Source: Actinomycetota bacterium | GTDB lineage: Bacteria; Actinomycetota; Acidimicrobiia; Acidimicrobiales; Ilumatobacteraceae | Assembly: GCA_030645675.1 (NCBI GenBank) | Contig: JAUSLQ010000203.1 | Coordinates: 1-44,993, forward strand | DNA length: 44,993 bases | Direction of reading: 5' to 3' | Shown here: positions 24,463 to 32,656 of the stretch, in pieces | Numbering within the stretch: the first letter of the stretch is position 1 | How the letters are laid out: each line of letters begins with the position of its first letter | The notes under the pieces: generated by a model | What the model was told of the DNA's origin: nothing | The model's database searches: none | What the model saw: the letters and a program-made list of their open reading frames with translations, nothing else | Translations under genes and position numbers: made by a program

Positions 24463-25257
24463 TCAGGCCGTGATGTCGCGTCGGGTGAATGAGGTCGCTG
24501 CGAGCAGGTAGGCGCCGGCCGCGTATGCGTTGACGAGCAGGACGGCGGTACCGAAGCTGATTGCGGCGTTTCCGCCGTCGGCGAGTGCGGACATGGCGCT
24601 CGCGGGAAGCCACTCTTCGGTCGATGGCCAGAGCGAGTTGAGAAGGAGCTGCTCGCCGAGGAGGAAGTAGCCGACGCCTGCCGCGATGGCGATGGCGGAC
24701 GACTTCGTGATCATGCCGAGCATGGCACCGAACGCACCCCATGCGAGGCACGACAGCAACACGTTGACGTACGTCGAGAGGCCTTCGGTCAGGGCGCTGA
24801 TGGTCGTCCAGGCCGAGGTGCTGATGTTCTCCTTGGCGGCGAGGGGGAAGGCGACGGCGGCGACGAGCCCGGCCGCGATCGCGAGGCCGACGGCGATGAA
24901 GGAGGTGAGTGCGATGACTTTGCCGGCCAGGACGTGGAGTCGTCTGGGTTCGATGACCAGCACGGAGCGGATGGTTCCGGTGGTGAAGTCGCCGGCGACG
25001 TTGGACGCGAAGATGGCGAGGGTGACGAGCCCGAGGAATGTGGAGGCCGCTCCGAGGCCGGCGAGCCAGCCGCCGGGGGCTGCGAGGTCGTCGAGGCTGA
25101 TCTTGCCCATTGGGCCCGAGTGTGTGCCGGCGTCGTTCGCTCGCAGGATGCTGACGGCGGTGATGGCGATGCTGAAGCCGACGAGCGCGGTGATTGCACC
25201 GAGAGCGAAGTTGCGGCGGGTGAGTTTGACCCATTCGGAGCGGTATGCGGCGATCAT
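24463..25257 (-). CDS. ABC-2-type transporter permease
   Basis: The 264-residue membrane protein has about six hydrophobic segments and the layout of ABC-2 permeases: AYRSEWVKLTRRNFALGAI at the N-terminus, VAGDFTTGTIRSVLVIEPRR after the second segment. Its ATG at 25257 overlaps the ATPase stop (ATGA). With the ATPase it forms an exporter of unknown substrate. It is the last gene of the operon MMPL - DUF1971 - ATPase - permease. Confidence 0.92.
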   Translation of the reverse strand: MIAAYRSEWVKLTRRNFALGAITALVGFSIAITAVSILRANDAGTHSGPMGKISLDDLAAPGGWLAGLGAASTFLGLVTLAIFASNVAGDFTTGTIRSVLVIEPRRLHVLAGKVIALTSFIAVGLAIAAGLVAAVAFPLAAKENISTSAWTTISALTEGLSTYVNVLLSCLAWGAFGAMLGMITKSSAIAIAAGVGYFLLGEQLLLNSLWPSTEEWLPASAMSALADGGNAAISFGTAVLLVNAYAAGAYLLAATSFTRRDITA

Positions 25258-26171
25258 GGGGTGACTCCGGTATCGGTGAGGTCGAGGAAGGTCTGCTCGA
25301 GGTTGGCGTCGCGCATCGCGAGTTCGCGAAGGGTGATGCCGGCGTTCATTGCTTGCCGGTTGAGTTCTGCCGCCCAGGACTGGGGGGCGCGGATCTCGAG
25401 GTGGTCGTCGCGGGTGTTGGCGGTGTAGCCGGCGTTGGCGACGAGTGCGGCGAGGGCGCCGATGTCTGTTGCGTGTTCGGGGGCGACGACGAGGGTGGCG
25501 CCGTGGCTGGCGAGCAGCGTGTCGATCGGTCCGGACCACAGCAGTCCGCCGTTCTTGATCAGCACGATCTCGTGGCAGACGGCTTGGATCTCGGAGAGGT
25601 TGTGGCTCGAGACGAGCACGGACGTTCCTTGTTGGCTGAGTTCGCGCAAGAGCATGCGGATTTCGACGATGCCGGCGGGGTCGAGGCCGTTGGTCGGCTC
25701 GTCGAGGATCAACAGCTCCGGATTCTGGAGCAATGCGGCTGCGATGCCGAGACGCTGTTTCATTCCGAGCGAGTAGTCCTTGAAGCGGTCTTTGCCTCGA
25801 TCGGTGAGGCCGGCGATGTCGAGTACCTCATTGATACGCGACGCGGGTAGCCGGGCGAGGCGGGTGAGCGCGAGGAGGTTCCGGTAGCCGGAGAGCTGCG
25901 GGTAGAAGGCGGGTGCCTCGACGAGGGCGCCGACCCGGCTCAGGTAGGTGCCGGGGTCGCTGATCGGGTGGCCGAGCACGGTGGCGGTTCCGGCGCTGGG
26001 TTGGATGAGGCCGAGCAGCATGCGGATGGTGGTGCTCTTGCCGGCGCCGTTGGGGCCGACAAAGCCGGTGACGTTGCTTCGCTGGAGGTCGAAGGTGAGG
26101 TTGTCGACGGCGTGTCGGTCGCCGAACGACTTCGTCAGGCCTTGTACGGAGATCGCCAAGTTGTCGGTCAT
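25254..26171 (-). CDS. ABC transporter ATP-binding protein
   Basis: All nucleotide-binding motifs are present in 305 residues: Walker A GPNGAGKST, signature YSLGMKQRLGIAAAL, Walker B LLILDEPTNGLDP and the switch VSSHNLSE. The C-terminal extension (~220-305) is like that of CcmA/DrrA-type exporters, often for drugs or antimicrobial peptides. Both ends overlap the neighbouring genes by 4 bp. It should energise the permease at 24463-25257. Confidence 0.95.
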   Translation of the reverse strand: MTDNLAISVQGLTKSFGDRHAVDNLTFDLQRSNVTGFVGPNGAGKSTTIRMLLGLIQPSAGTATVLGHPISDPGTYLSRVGALVEAPAFYPQLSGYRNLLALTRLARLPASRINEVLDIAGLTDRGKDRFKDYSLGMKQRLGIAAALLQNPELLILDEPTNGLDPAGIVEIRMLLRELSQQGTSVLVSSHNLSEIQAVCHEIVLIKNGGLLWSGPIDTLLASHGATLVVAPEHATDIGALAALVANAGYTANTRDDHLEIRAPQSWAAELNRQAMNAGITLRELAMRDANLEQTFLDLTDTGVTP

Positions 26172-26548
26172 GATTGGTCGTTTCGTTCGGCTGTCGTGCC
26201 GGGCAGTGCGGTGCCGTCGAGGTCTACGACTTCTGCCGATGGGGGCCCGGATGTGTCCGTCGTAGCTCGGTGGAACTCGACGACGAAGCGCACGGGACCG
26301 GTGAGGATCACGCGGTGTGGACGTTGTGGGGCGATCGCGATCGAGTCGCCTGCGCTCAACTGGTGGATCGTTGCCGGTTGGTCGTCGAACGCGAAGCTCG
26401 TCTCACCTATGTGGACGACGAGTCGACCCCAGACGTCGGGTGCGGTTCGGTGGGCGCCGAGCAGTCCGGCGGGGGTGGTCAGCTGGTCGAGTTCGGGTGT
26501 GGTGCGAACGAACTCGAGTCCGTCGGGGAGGACCGGCAGGGGTGTCAT
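26168..26548 (-). CDS. DUF1971 domain protein
   Basis: The start at 26548 overlaps the MMPL stop (ATGA); a longer upstream frame is a shadow of MMPL. The 126 residues form one DUF1971 (YeaR/TehB-N) cupin-like domain: TTPAGLLGAHRTAPDVWGRL, then SAGDSIAIAPQRPHRVILTG, ending in RFVVEFHR. It resembles the N-terminal domain of the globin fusion at 22339-23091. In E. coli the family member YeaR responds to nitrate and NO. Its place inside an exporter operon is unusual; it could be a ligand-binding or stress-response accessory. Confidence 0.85.
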   Translation of the reverse strand: MTPLPVLPDGLEFVRTTPELDQLTTPAGLLGAHRTAPDVWGRLVVHIGETSFAFDDQPATIHQLSAGDSIAIAPQRPHRVILTGPVRFVVEFHRATTDTSGPPSAEVVDLDGTALPGTTAERNDQS

Positions 26549-28722
26549 CGGGTGGCCGTGTCGATCTGGGTGCCGGCAGTAGTTGCCGGCTCGTTCTCGA
26601 GGTCGAGGTGAGGGAGGAGCCGGTCGAGCCACCGGGGAAGCCACCAGTTGGCGTCGCCGACGAGTGCCATCGTGGATGGCACGAGGACCATGCGAACAAT
26701 GGTGGCGTCAACCGCGACGGCGGTGGCGAGACCGACGCCCATCATCTTGACGATGGGGTCGGGGCTGGCGACGAAACCGAGGAAGACACTGATCATGATC
26801 AGTGCAGCAGCGGTGATCACCTTGGCGGTGGCGCCGAGGCCTTCGACGACGCTGTCGATGTTGGTGTGGCCGCGGTGGTACTCCTCGCGGATGCGGGAGA
26901 GGATGAAGACCTCGTAGTCCATCGAGAGCCCGAACAGGATCGCGAACATCATCATTGGTACGAACGAGGCAATGGGCACTGCCTCGTCGAGACCGATGAG
27001 GCTGCGACCCCAGCCCCATTGGAAGACAGCGACGACGACGCCGTAGGCGGCACCGATCGACAACAGGTTGAGCAGCGCCGCTTTGAGGGGAACCAGGACG
27101 GAGCGGAACACGATCATCAGCAGCAGGAACGACATCGCCACCACGGCGCCGATGAACCATGGGAGCCGGCCGGAGATCTTGTCGGACTGATCGATGAACC
27201 CGGCCGTCGGTCCACCGACGAGCACGGTGGCCGTCGCGTCGGCGGTGACGCCGGGCAGCGTGGTGTCGCGCAGTCGGTGCACGAGACCACTGGTGGCCGC
27301 GTCCTGGGGTTTGGTGGTCGGGATCGCGGTAATGATCGCCGTGTCGCCGGCCGTGTTGACCTGCGCCGGCGAGACCGCCCGGACTCCTGCATCAGCGGTG
27401 ACCGCGGCGGTGATCCGGTCGATCATCGTCGGGTCGGGTGTCGTCCCGAGGTCGACGACGAGCAGGAGGGGTCCGTTGAACCCGGCGCCGAAGCCGTCAG
27501 CGAGCAGGTCGTAGGCGCGACGCTGAGTGGTGCTGGTGGGCGCAGTACCGGCGTCGGCCTGGCCGAGCTGCATGTCGAGCATCGGGACCGAGAGCGCGAG
27601 CAGCACGGTGGTGGCAGCGATGCTGGAACGCCACGGGTGGTATGCCACCCAGTGCGCCCATCGGACCCATCCGCTGTGGCCTGCGTCGGCGGTGGCGGTG
27701 TGTTCGCGCTGCGAGCGTGACAGGACGCGGGTGCCGGCGAAGCCGAGCAGGGCCGGGAGCAGGGTGATCGCAACGAGGACGGCGATCGCCACGACGATCG
27801 AGGCGGAGTAGCCGAGGGCGGCGACGAACGGGATGCCGGCGAGTTGCAGCCCGAGGATCGCGACGACCACGGTGCTGCCGGCGATGACGACCGCGTTGCC
27901 AGCGGTGGCGTTGGTGCGCCCGATTGATTCGTCGATGTCCATGCCTGCCGCGAGGTTGTCGCGGTGGCGGCTGAGGATGAACAGGGCGTAGTCGATGCCG
28001 ACACCGAGACCGATCATCGTGCCGAGTTTGGGGGCGACGGATGGGATGTCGATCCACCCGCCCAGCAGGCCGATCACGGACAGCCCGGTGAGTAGCCCGG
28101 TCAGGGCGGTAACCAGTGGGAGGGCCATGGCGATGAGGCTGCGGAACGTGATCAACAAGATGATCAGGGCGGCGATGACGCCGATCGCCTCGGATGGTCC
28201 GGTGGACTCTTCCTTGAGCACCGTGGGGAGTTCGCCGCCGAACTCGACCTGCACGCCGGCGGCTCGTGCCGGGTCGGCAGTGTCGAGGAGCGCGTCGAGC
28301 GTGCTCCGGCCCAGATCGGCTGTCGTGCCGTCGAACTGCACGGACGCGAACGCCGTGGAGACATCGGGAGAGATCGAGCGGGGACTGGCGAGGGGCTCGG
28401 TCACAGCGAGCACGTGCGGAAGGGCCCGGACCTCGTCGATGGTTGCCGTGACACCGACCGCGAGCGCCGGGTCGGTGATCGCGCCAGTATCGGTGTGGAA
28501 CACGACCATCGCCGTTGCTCCGGCTTTCTCTGGGAAGCGTTCCTGCAACATGTCGGTCGCTGCTTGGGACTCGACACCGGGCACCTCGAAGTTGTCGACC
28601 GCGACGCCACCTACCGTTCGGTTCAACAGCGCCAGTCCCACGGCCACCACGATCCATGCCGCCAGCACCAGGCGGCGGTTGCGGGAGGAGAACGAACCGA
28701 TGCGGTGCAGCCATGTCGACAT
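26545..28722 (-). CDS. MMPL/RND-family membrane transporter
   Basis: The 725-residue protein has the MMPL plan: an N-terminal membrane helix, a large extracytoplasmic domain, a block of five or six helices (SEAIGVIAALIILLITFRSL onward), a second extracytoplasmic domain and a second helical block. VGIDYALFILSRHRD and LSMDYEVFILSRIREEY are the paired family motifs with the proton-relay Asp-Tyr. Members export lipids or drugs using the proton gradient. It leads the operon with a DUF1971 protein and an ABC exporter. The divergent TetR regulator is its probable repressor. Confidence 0.95.
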   Translation of the reverse strand: MSTWLHRIGSFSSRNRRLVLAAWIVVAVGLALLNRTVGGVAVDNFEVPGVESQAATDMLQERFPEKAGATAMVVFHTDTGAITDPALAVGVTATIDEVRALPHVLAVTEPLASPRSISPDVSTAFASVQFDGTTADLGRSTLDALLDTADPARAAGVQVEFGGELPTVLKEESTGPSEAIGVIAALIILLITFRSLIAMALPLVTALTGLLTGLSVIGLLGGWIDIPSVAPKLGTMIGLGVGIDYALFILSRHRDNLAAGMDIDESIGRTNATAGNAVVIAGSTVVVAILGLQLAGIPFVAALGYSASIVVAIAVLVAITLLPALLGFAGTRVLSRSQREHTATADAGHSGWVRWAHWVAYHPWRSSIAATTVLLALSVPMLDMQLGQADAGTAPTSTTQRRAYDLLADGFGAGFNGPLLLVVDLGTTPDPTMIDRITAAVTADAGVRAVSPAQVNTAGDTAIITAIPTTKPQDAATSGLVHRLRDTTLPGVTADATATVLVGGPTAGFIDQSDKISGRLPWFIGAVVAMSFLLLMIVFRSVLVPLKAALLNLLSIGAAYGVVVAVFQWGWGRSLIGLDEAVPIASFVPMMMFAILFGLSMDYEVFILSRIREEYHRGHTNIDSVVEGLGATAKVITAAALIMISVFLGFVASPDPIVKMMGVGLATAVAVDATIVRMVLVPSTMALVGDANWWLPRWLDRLLPHLDLENEPATTAGTQIDTATR

Positions 28723-28817
28723 TGCGAGCTCATCTCTGAAGAGGTGTCACTCAATGTACACAAATATGCAGTCATTGCAACTATGCTGTGAATGCAACAA
28801 CACGGAAAGGGGTCACG
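28723..28817. promoter_or_regulatory. AT-rich divergent promoter between the MMPL operon and TetR gene
   Basis: The stretch from about 28749 to 28800 is clearly less GC-rich than its surroundings. It contains repeated TTGCAA/ATGCAA-like words (CATTGCAACTATG and GAATGCAACAAC). This is the expected site for both divergent promoters and for binding by the TetR protein. A GGAAAGGGG ribosome-binding site at 28804-28812 serves the GTG start at 28818. Confidence 0.5.
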
Positions 28818-29414
28818 GTGCGAACTGAAGGCCTTCGGGAACGCAAGAAGCTCGACACTCGCCGCCGGATCGAGGGCGCAGCGCTCGAACTGTTCGAACA
28901 GAACGGGTTTGAGGCAACCACGATCGATGACATCACCGCCGCGGTCGACATCGCACCGCGTACCTTCTTCCACTACTACTCGACCAAGGAGGATGTCGTG
29001 TTGGCGGACTACGCCGACCGGCTCGCCCGAATCACCGACACGCTCGCCGAACGGCCTGTCGACGAAGCGCCATGGACGGCGCTGCAGAACGCCTTCGTGG
29101 CCGTCGCTGCGGACTACGAGATCGAACGGCTCCAGCTACTTCGCCGGTTCCGCATCATGGCGACTACCCCGTCGGTGTATGCCCGCAGCCTGCACCTCCA
29201 AGCAGGTTGGGAGGACACTGTCGCGATTGCGCTCACCGACCGAATGGGACTCGAGACCGACCATGACATCACCCCCCGGCTCCTCGCCGCAGCCGCACTG
29301 GCAGCTATGCGAGCGTCATTGCGTCACTGGCTTGCGGGTGGCGGTACGACCGCGCTGCCACAACAAGTCGCGCATTGCTTCGACCGCTTCGCATCCGGCC
29401 TCGTCAACGACTGA
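28818..29414 (+). CDS. TetR-family regulator
   Basis: The 198-residue protein starts at the GTG at 28818 behind a good ribosome-binding site. The TetR N-terminal helix-turn-helix is intact: TRRRIEGAALELFEQNGFEA, then TIDDITAAVDIAPRTFFHYY, then STKEDVV. The C-terminal ligand-binding domain is helical and unassigned. It is divergent from the MMPL - DUF1971 - ABC operon and probably represses it. Its 3' end overlaps that of the convergent methyltransferase by 11 bp. Confidence 0.94.
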   Translation: MRTEGLRERKKLDTRRRIEGAALELFEQNGFEATTIDDITAAVDIAPRTFFHYYSTKEDVVLADYADRLARITDTLAERPVDEAPWTALQNAFVAVAADYEIERLQLLRRFRIMATTPSVYARSLHLQAGWEDTVAIALTDRMGLETDHDITPRLLAAAALAAMRASLRHWLAGGGTTALPQQVAHCFDRFASGLVND

Positions 29415-30003
29415 CCGCGACCAGGAACGTCGACGACGCCGTGTCGAAGGGGCGCAGATCCCATGACGAAAGCCTGAGCTCGTCGCGGAGTCCGACCGAG
29501 GCGGCATCGGCGAAGGACTCGTCGAAGTCATAACCCCGTCCCGCACCGAACCCAACCACGAGCCGGCCGTCCGGAGCGAGATGCACAAGCAGCCGGTATA
29601 GGACGTCGCGGCGGGTGGCTGGATCGAGGAACGTCATGACGTTGCCCGCCGACACGATCACGTCGAACCTCTCCGAGACGCCGTCAGCGGCAAGGTCGAG
29701 CACGGCCAGGTCTGGTGCCAACCAGATCGCGCCCGGATGATCGCCTTCGGCTGCCGCGATCAACTCGGGGTCGATGTCGACACCGACCACGTGATGGCCG
29801 AGCGCGGCAAGCCGGCCGCCGACCCGTCCCGGTCCACAGCCGGCGTCGAGAATCCGAGCTCCACGCGGAATCATCGCGTCGACGAACCGGGCCTCACCAT
29901 CGAGGTCCTGACCCTCCGCGGCCATCGACCGGAACCGTTCGATGTACCACGCCGAGTGACCGGGGTTCTCCTCGATCATTCGCACCCAGCCGTTGCCGGT
30001 CAC
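29404..30003 (-). CDS. class I SAM-dependent methyltransferase, copy 2
   Basis: It starts with GTG at 30003 and encodes 199 residues. Motif I reads ARILDAGCGPGRVGGRL, followed by VVGVDIDPELIAAAE and DVIVSAGNVMTFLDP. It is clearly paralogous to the gene at 23677-24291 over the full length (shared GHHVVGVDIDP/GHDVVGVDIDP, GFGAGRDY/GFGAGRGY, SSWDLRPF/STWDLRPF) but is in the opposite orientation. Substrate unknown. The two copies flank the exporter operon, suggesting an inverted duplication or independent recruitment. Confidence 0.92.
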   Translation of the reverse strand: MTGNGWVRMIEENPGHSAWYIERFRSMAAEGQDLDGEARFVDAMIPRGARILDAGCGPGRVGGRLAALGHHVVGVDIDPELIAAAEGDHPGAIWLAPDLAVLDLAADGVSERFDVIVSAGNVMTFLDPATRRDVLYRLLVHLAPDGRLVVGFGAGRGYDFDESFADAASVGLRDELRLSSWDLRPFDTASSTFLVAVSR

Positions 30004-30101
30004 ACCCTGACAGTACCGATATGGCGACCGCGGTGACGATGACAACGGCGACCTCGACGATCTCGTCACACTGGGATTCGGCGATAGCGTCCCGTTGCGA
30101 G

Positions 30102-31289
30102 ATGAACGACCACTCCGAAGGGTCGGCGTGTCCCGAGTGGGACCCGCTCGCGCCTGACGCGCTCGTAGACCAGCACAGCGCCTACGACGATCTGCGCGGC
30201 GGCTGTCCCGTCGCACACAGCGATTTGCTCGGGTGGTCGGTGCTGCGCCACGCCGACGTGCTCGACGTTCTCCACAACCACGACACCTACCGCAACCACG
30301 CGTCACAGCACTTGTCCGTCCCCAACGGCATGGACCCGCCCGCGCACACGCCGTACCGTCGGCTCATCGAGGCGTACTTCGCCCCCGAGCCGATGGCGCG
30401 ATTCGAGCCCGTGTGCGACATGATCGCCACCGACCTGGTCGCTTCGACACCGCGAGGCCGTCCGATCGAGGTGATGGACGCCTTCGGTCACGAGTTCGCC
30501 GTCCGCGTGCAGTGCGCGTTCATGGGCTGGTCGCGCGATCTCCACGAATCGCTGCGCGCCTGGGTGCACGAGCAGCACCGCGCCACCCTCGCCGAGGACC
30601 GCGACGCGCTCGCGGCGAACGCCCGCCGGTTCGACGAGGTGGCGCACGAGGTGCTCGACGCGCGACGGAAGGCCGGCACCGACGCCCCCGACGACCCGAC
30701 CACCCGCCTGCTCGGCGAGTTCGTCGACGGCCGGCCGCTCACCGAGACCGAGATCGCCAGCATCGTGCGCAACTGGACCGTCGGTGAGCTCGGCACGATC
30801 GCAGCGAGTGTCGGGATCATCGTCGCGTACCTCGCCCACCACCCCGATGTCGAGTCGCGACTGCGCTCCGATCGGTCCGCCATCTCGGCGGGGATCGACG
30901 AGATCCTCCGTATCGACGCACCGCTGATCACCAACCGACGCGTCACTGCACGCCCGACGACCCTCGCCGGAGTAACGCTGCGCACTGGTGAGAGGGTCAC
31001 GGTGACGTGGGCATCGGCAAACCGAGACGAGCGCGTGTTCGGTGACCCCGACGAGTTCCGGCTCGATCGCGACCCGTCGTCGAATCTTCTGTACGGCGCC
31101 GGGATCCACGAGTGCCCCGGCGCGCCGCTCGCACGACTCGAGTTGCGATCGTTCGTCACGGCGCTCCTCGATGGAATCGAGCGGCTCCGGCCGGTGCACG
31201 ACCCGGCACCCGTGCGAGCGACCTACCCGGCCGGTGGCTACCGGTCGGCGTGGGTGGCGCTCGACGACCCTGCCCGATCCTCCGACTGA
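30102..31289 (+). CDS. cytochrome P450 lacking the acid-alcohol pair
   Basis: From the ATG at 30102 the protein has 395 residues, the normal bacterial P450 length; an upstream ATG at 30021 is in frame. The heme loop YGAGIHECPGAPLARLE contains Cys338, ExxR is E267-ILR, and the helix-C region reads DPPAHTPYRRLI. The I-helix (RNWTVGELGTIAASVG, 224-239) does not show the usual A/G-G-x-D/E-T. The acidic residue expected to deliver protons for O2 cleavage is absent from its normal position, as in some NO-reducing or peroxide-using P450s. The neighbours fit NO chemistry, but the substrate is open. Confidence 0.9.
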   Translation: MNDHSEGSACPEWDPLAPDALVDQHSAYDDLRGGCPVAHSDLLGWSVLRHADVLDVLHNHDTYRNHASQHLSVPNGMDPPAHTPYRRLIEAYFAPEPMARFEPVCDMIATDLVASTPRGRPIEVMDAFGHEFAVRVQCAFMGWSRDLHESLRAWVHEQHRATLAEDRDALAANARRFDEVAHEVLDARRKAGTDAPDDPTTRLLGEFVDGRPLTETEIASIVRNWTVGELGTIAASVGIIVAYLAHHPDVESRLRSDRSAISAGIDEILRIDAPLITNRRVTARPTTLAGVTLRTGERVTVTWASANRDERVFGDPDEFRLDRDPSSNLLYGAGIHECPGAPLARLELRSFVTALLDGIERLRPVHDPAPVRATYPAGGYRSAWVALDDPARSSD

Positions 31290-31305
31290 TCCGTGCGTGG
31301 GTGTC

Positions 31306-31319
31306 GGGACCAACGTCCC
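31306..31319. promoter_or_regulatory. perfect DosR/NarL-like palindrome upstream of the radical SAM gene
   Basis: GGGACCAACGTCCC has perfect 5-bp arms (GGGAC/GTCCC), matching the core of actinobacterial DosR-type boxes. It lies 36 bp upstream of the ATG at 31356 and just after the P450 stop. Its reverse complement differs by one base from the site at 39684-39697. The binding protein is not encoded in the window. Confidence 0.5.
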
Positions 31320-31355
31320 TGGCGATCCTGCCGTCGCCGGGGTGAGGCTGCCGGT

Positions 31356-32522
31356 ATGCACCATGAGGCGGTCCGTTCGCTCAGGCACGGCACCGACGAC
31401 CGGCCCTTCATCGTGTTCTGGGAAGTGACGCGCGCCTGCGGCCTCGCGTGCGCGCACTGCCGCGCAAACGCGATCCCCCACCGCGACCCGCGCGAGCTAT
31501 CGACGGTCGAGGCCCGGCGGCTGATCGACGATCTCGCCGCCTACAACGCGCCGCGACCGATCCTGGTGCTCACCGGCGGCGACCCGTTCGAACGCGACGA
31601 CCTTGCCGAGCTGGTCGGGTACGCGTCGCAGCGTGGGCTCCACGTGTCGCTGTCACCGTCGGTCACGCCACGGCTCACGGCAGCCCGGCTGGCCGGGCTC
31701 CGTTCTGCGGGCGCATCCGCCGTGTCGCTCTCACTCGATGGTGCCCGACCCGAGACCCACGACGGGCTACGAGGGATCGACGGGACCCATCGCGACACCC
31801 TCCTCGCCGCGGCGATGGTGCGCGAAGCCGGCTTCCGCCTGCAGATCAACACCACCGTGCACGCCGGCAACGTCAACGAGCTACCCGACCTGTTCGCCTG
31901 GCTCATCGGGCAGCACGTTTCCCTGTGGAGCGTGTTCCAGCTCGTCCCGACCGGTCGCGGCGCCACGATGCGCCCGCTCGAAGCCGACGGGACCGAGGAC
32001 CTGCTCCACTGGCTGCACCAGATCGGCGACCTTCTCCCGATCAAGACCACCGAAGCACCACACTTCCGACGGGTAGCGGTACAGCGCGCCGCCGCGACAC
32101 GAGACGGCATACCGCTCGACGAAGCGTTCCCGCCCGGCGAGCTCCGGCGAAATCTGACGGAACGGACGGCCGCGCTCATCGGTGATCGACCCTCGCAACG
32201 CCGCCGTCGGCCGCCGCTCGACGTCAACGCCGGCCGCGGCATCGCGTTCGTCGATCACACGGGCCGCGTCTACCCGAGCGGGTTCCTCCCGCTCGACGTC
32301 GGCGACGTCCGCGAGCTCCCGCTGTCGACGATCTACCGCACCTCGCCGGTGCTCCAGAGGCTCCGCTACCTCGAGTCCTACACCGGTAGATGCGCGTACT
32401 GTGAGTACCGGCAGGTCTGCGGCGGCTCACGCTCCCGTGCCTACGCCGTGAGCGGCGACCCCTACGGCGACGACCCGGCGTGTATCCACGTTCCCGCCCG
32501 CCCAGTCTCGTTCTCACACTGA
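31356..32522 (+). CDS. radical SAM/SPASM protein (heme-pathway-like)
   Basis: The 388-residue protein has the radical SAM CxxxCxxC motif as CGLACAHC (C28, C32, C35), followed by LVLTGGDPFERDDL and SVSLSLDGARPETHDGLRGI-like segments. The C-terminal SPASM region has TGRCAYCEYRQVCGGSRSRA and a final ACIHVP, giving cysteines for extra Fe-S clusters. The GGSRSRAYAVSGDPYGDDP ending is typical of the TIGR04053 group, related to AhbD and NirJ of heme and heme d1 synthesis. A heme-side-chain reaction serving the hemoproteins here is possible; peptide modification is an alternative. It probably shares a transcript with the P450 or uses the palindrome at 31306. Confidence 0.9.
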   Translation: MHHEAVRSLRHGTDDRPFIVFWEVTRACGLACAHCRANAIPHRDPRELSTVEARRLIDDLAAYNAPRPILVLTGGDPFERDDLAELVGYASQRGLHVSLSPSVTPRLTAARLAGLRSAGASAVSLSLDGARPETHDGLRGIDGTHRDTLLAAAMVREAGFRLQINTTVHAGNVNELPDLFAWLIGQHVSLWSVFQLVPTGRGATMRPLEADGTEDLLHWLHQIGDLLPIKTTEAPHFRRVAVQRAAATRDGIPLDEAFPPGELRRNLTERTAALIGDRPSQRRRRPPLDVNAGRGIAFVDHTGRVYPSGFLPLDVGDVRELPLSTIYRTSPVLQRLRYLESYTGRCAYCEYRQVCGGSRSRAYAVSGDPYGDDPACIHVPARPVSFSH

Positions 32523-32562
32523 CCAAGTCGTCGTGTCGCGGTGACGCTGAGATCGGCCCCAG

Positions 32563-32584
32563 CCACCGTCACGCCGGTCGGTGG
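32563..32584. terminator. possible hairpin between convergent genes
   Basis: CCACCG (32563-32568) pairs with CGGTGG (32579-32584) across a 10-nt loop. It lies between the convergent radical SAM and TorD-like genes, where a terminator is expected. The stem is short and has no U-tract. Confidence 0.3.
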
Positions 32585-32656
32585 ATCACCAGGTTCACGG
32601 CTCGAAGACGGGATACCCGCCGAATCGGATGCTGGCGGTCGCTCTGACAGGATCGA

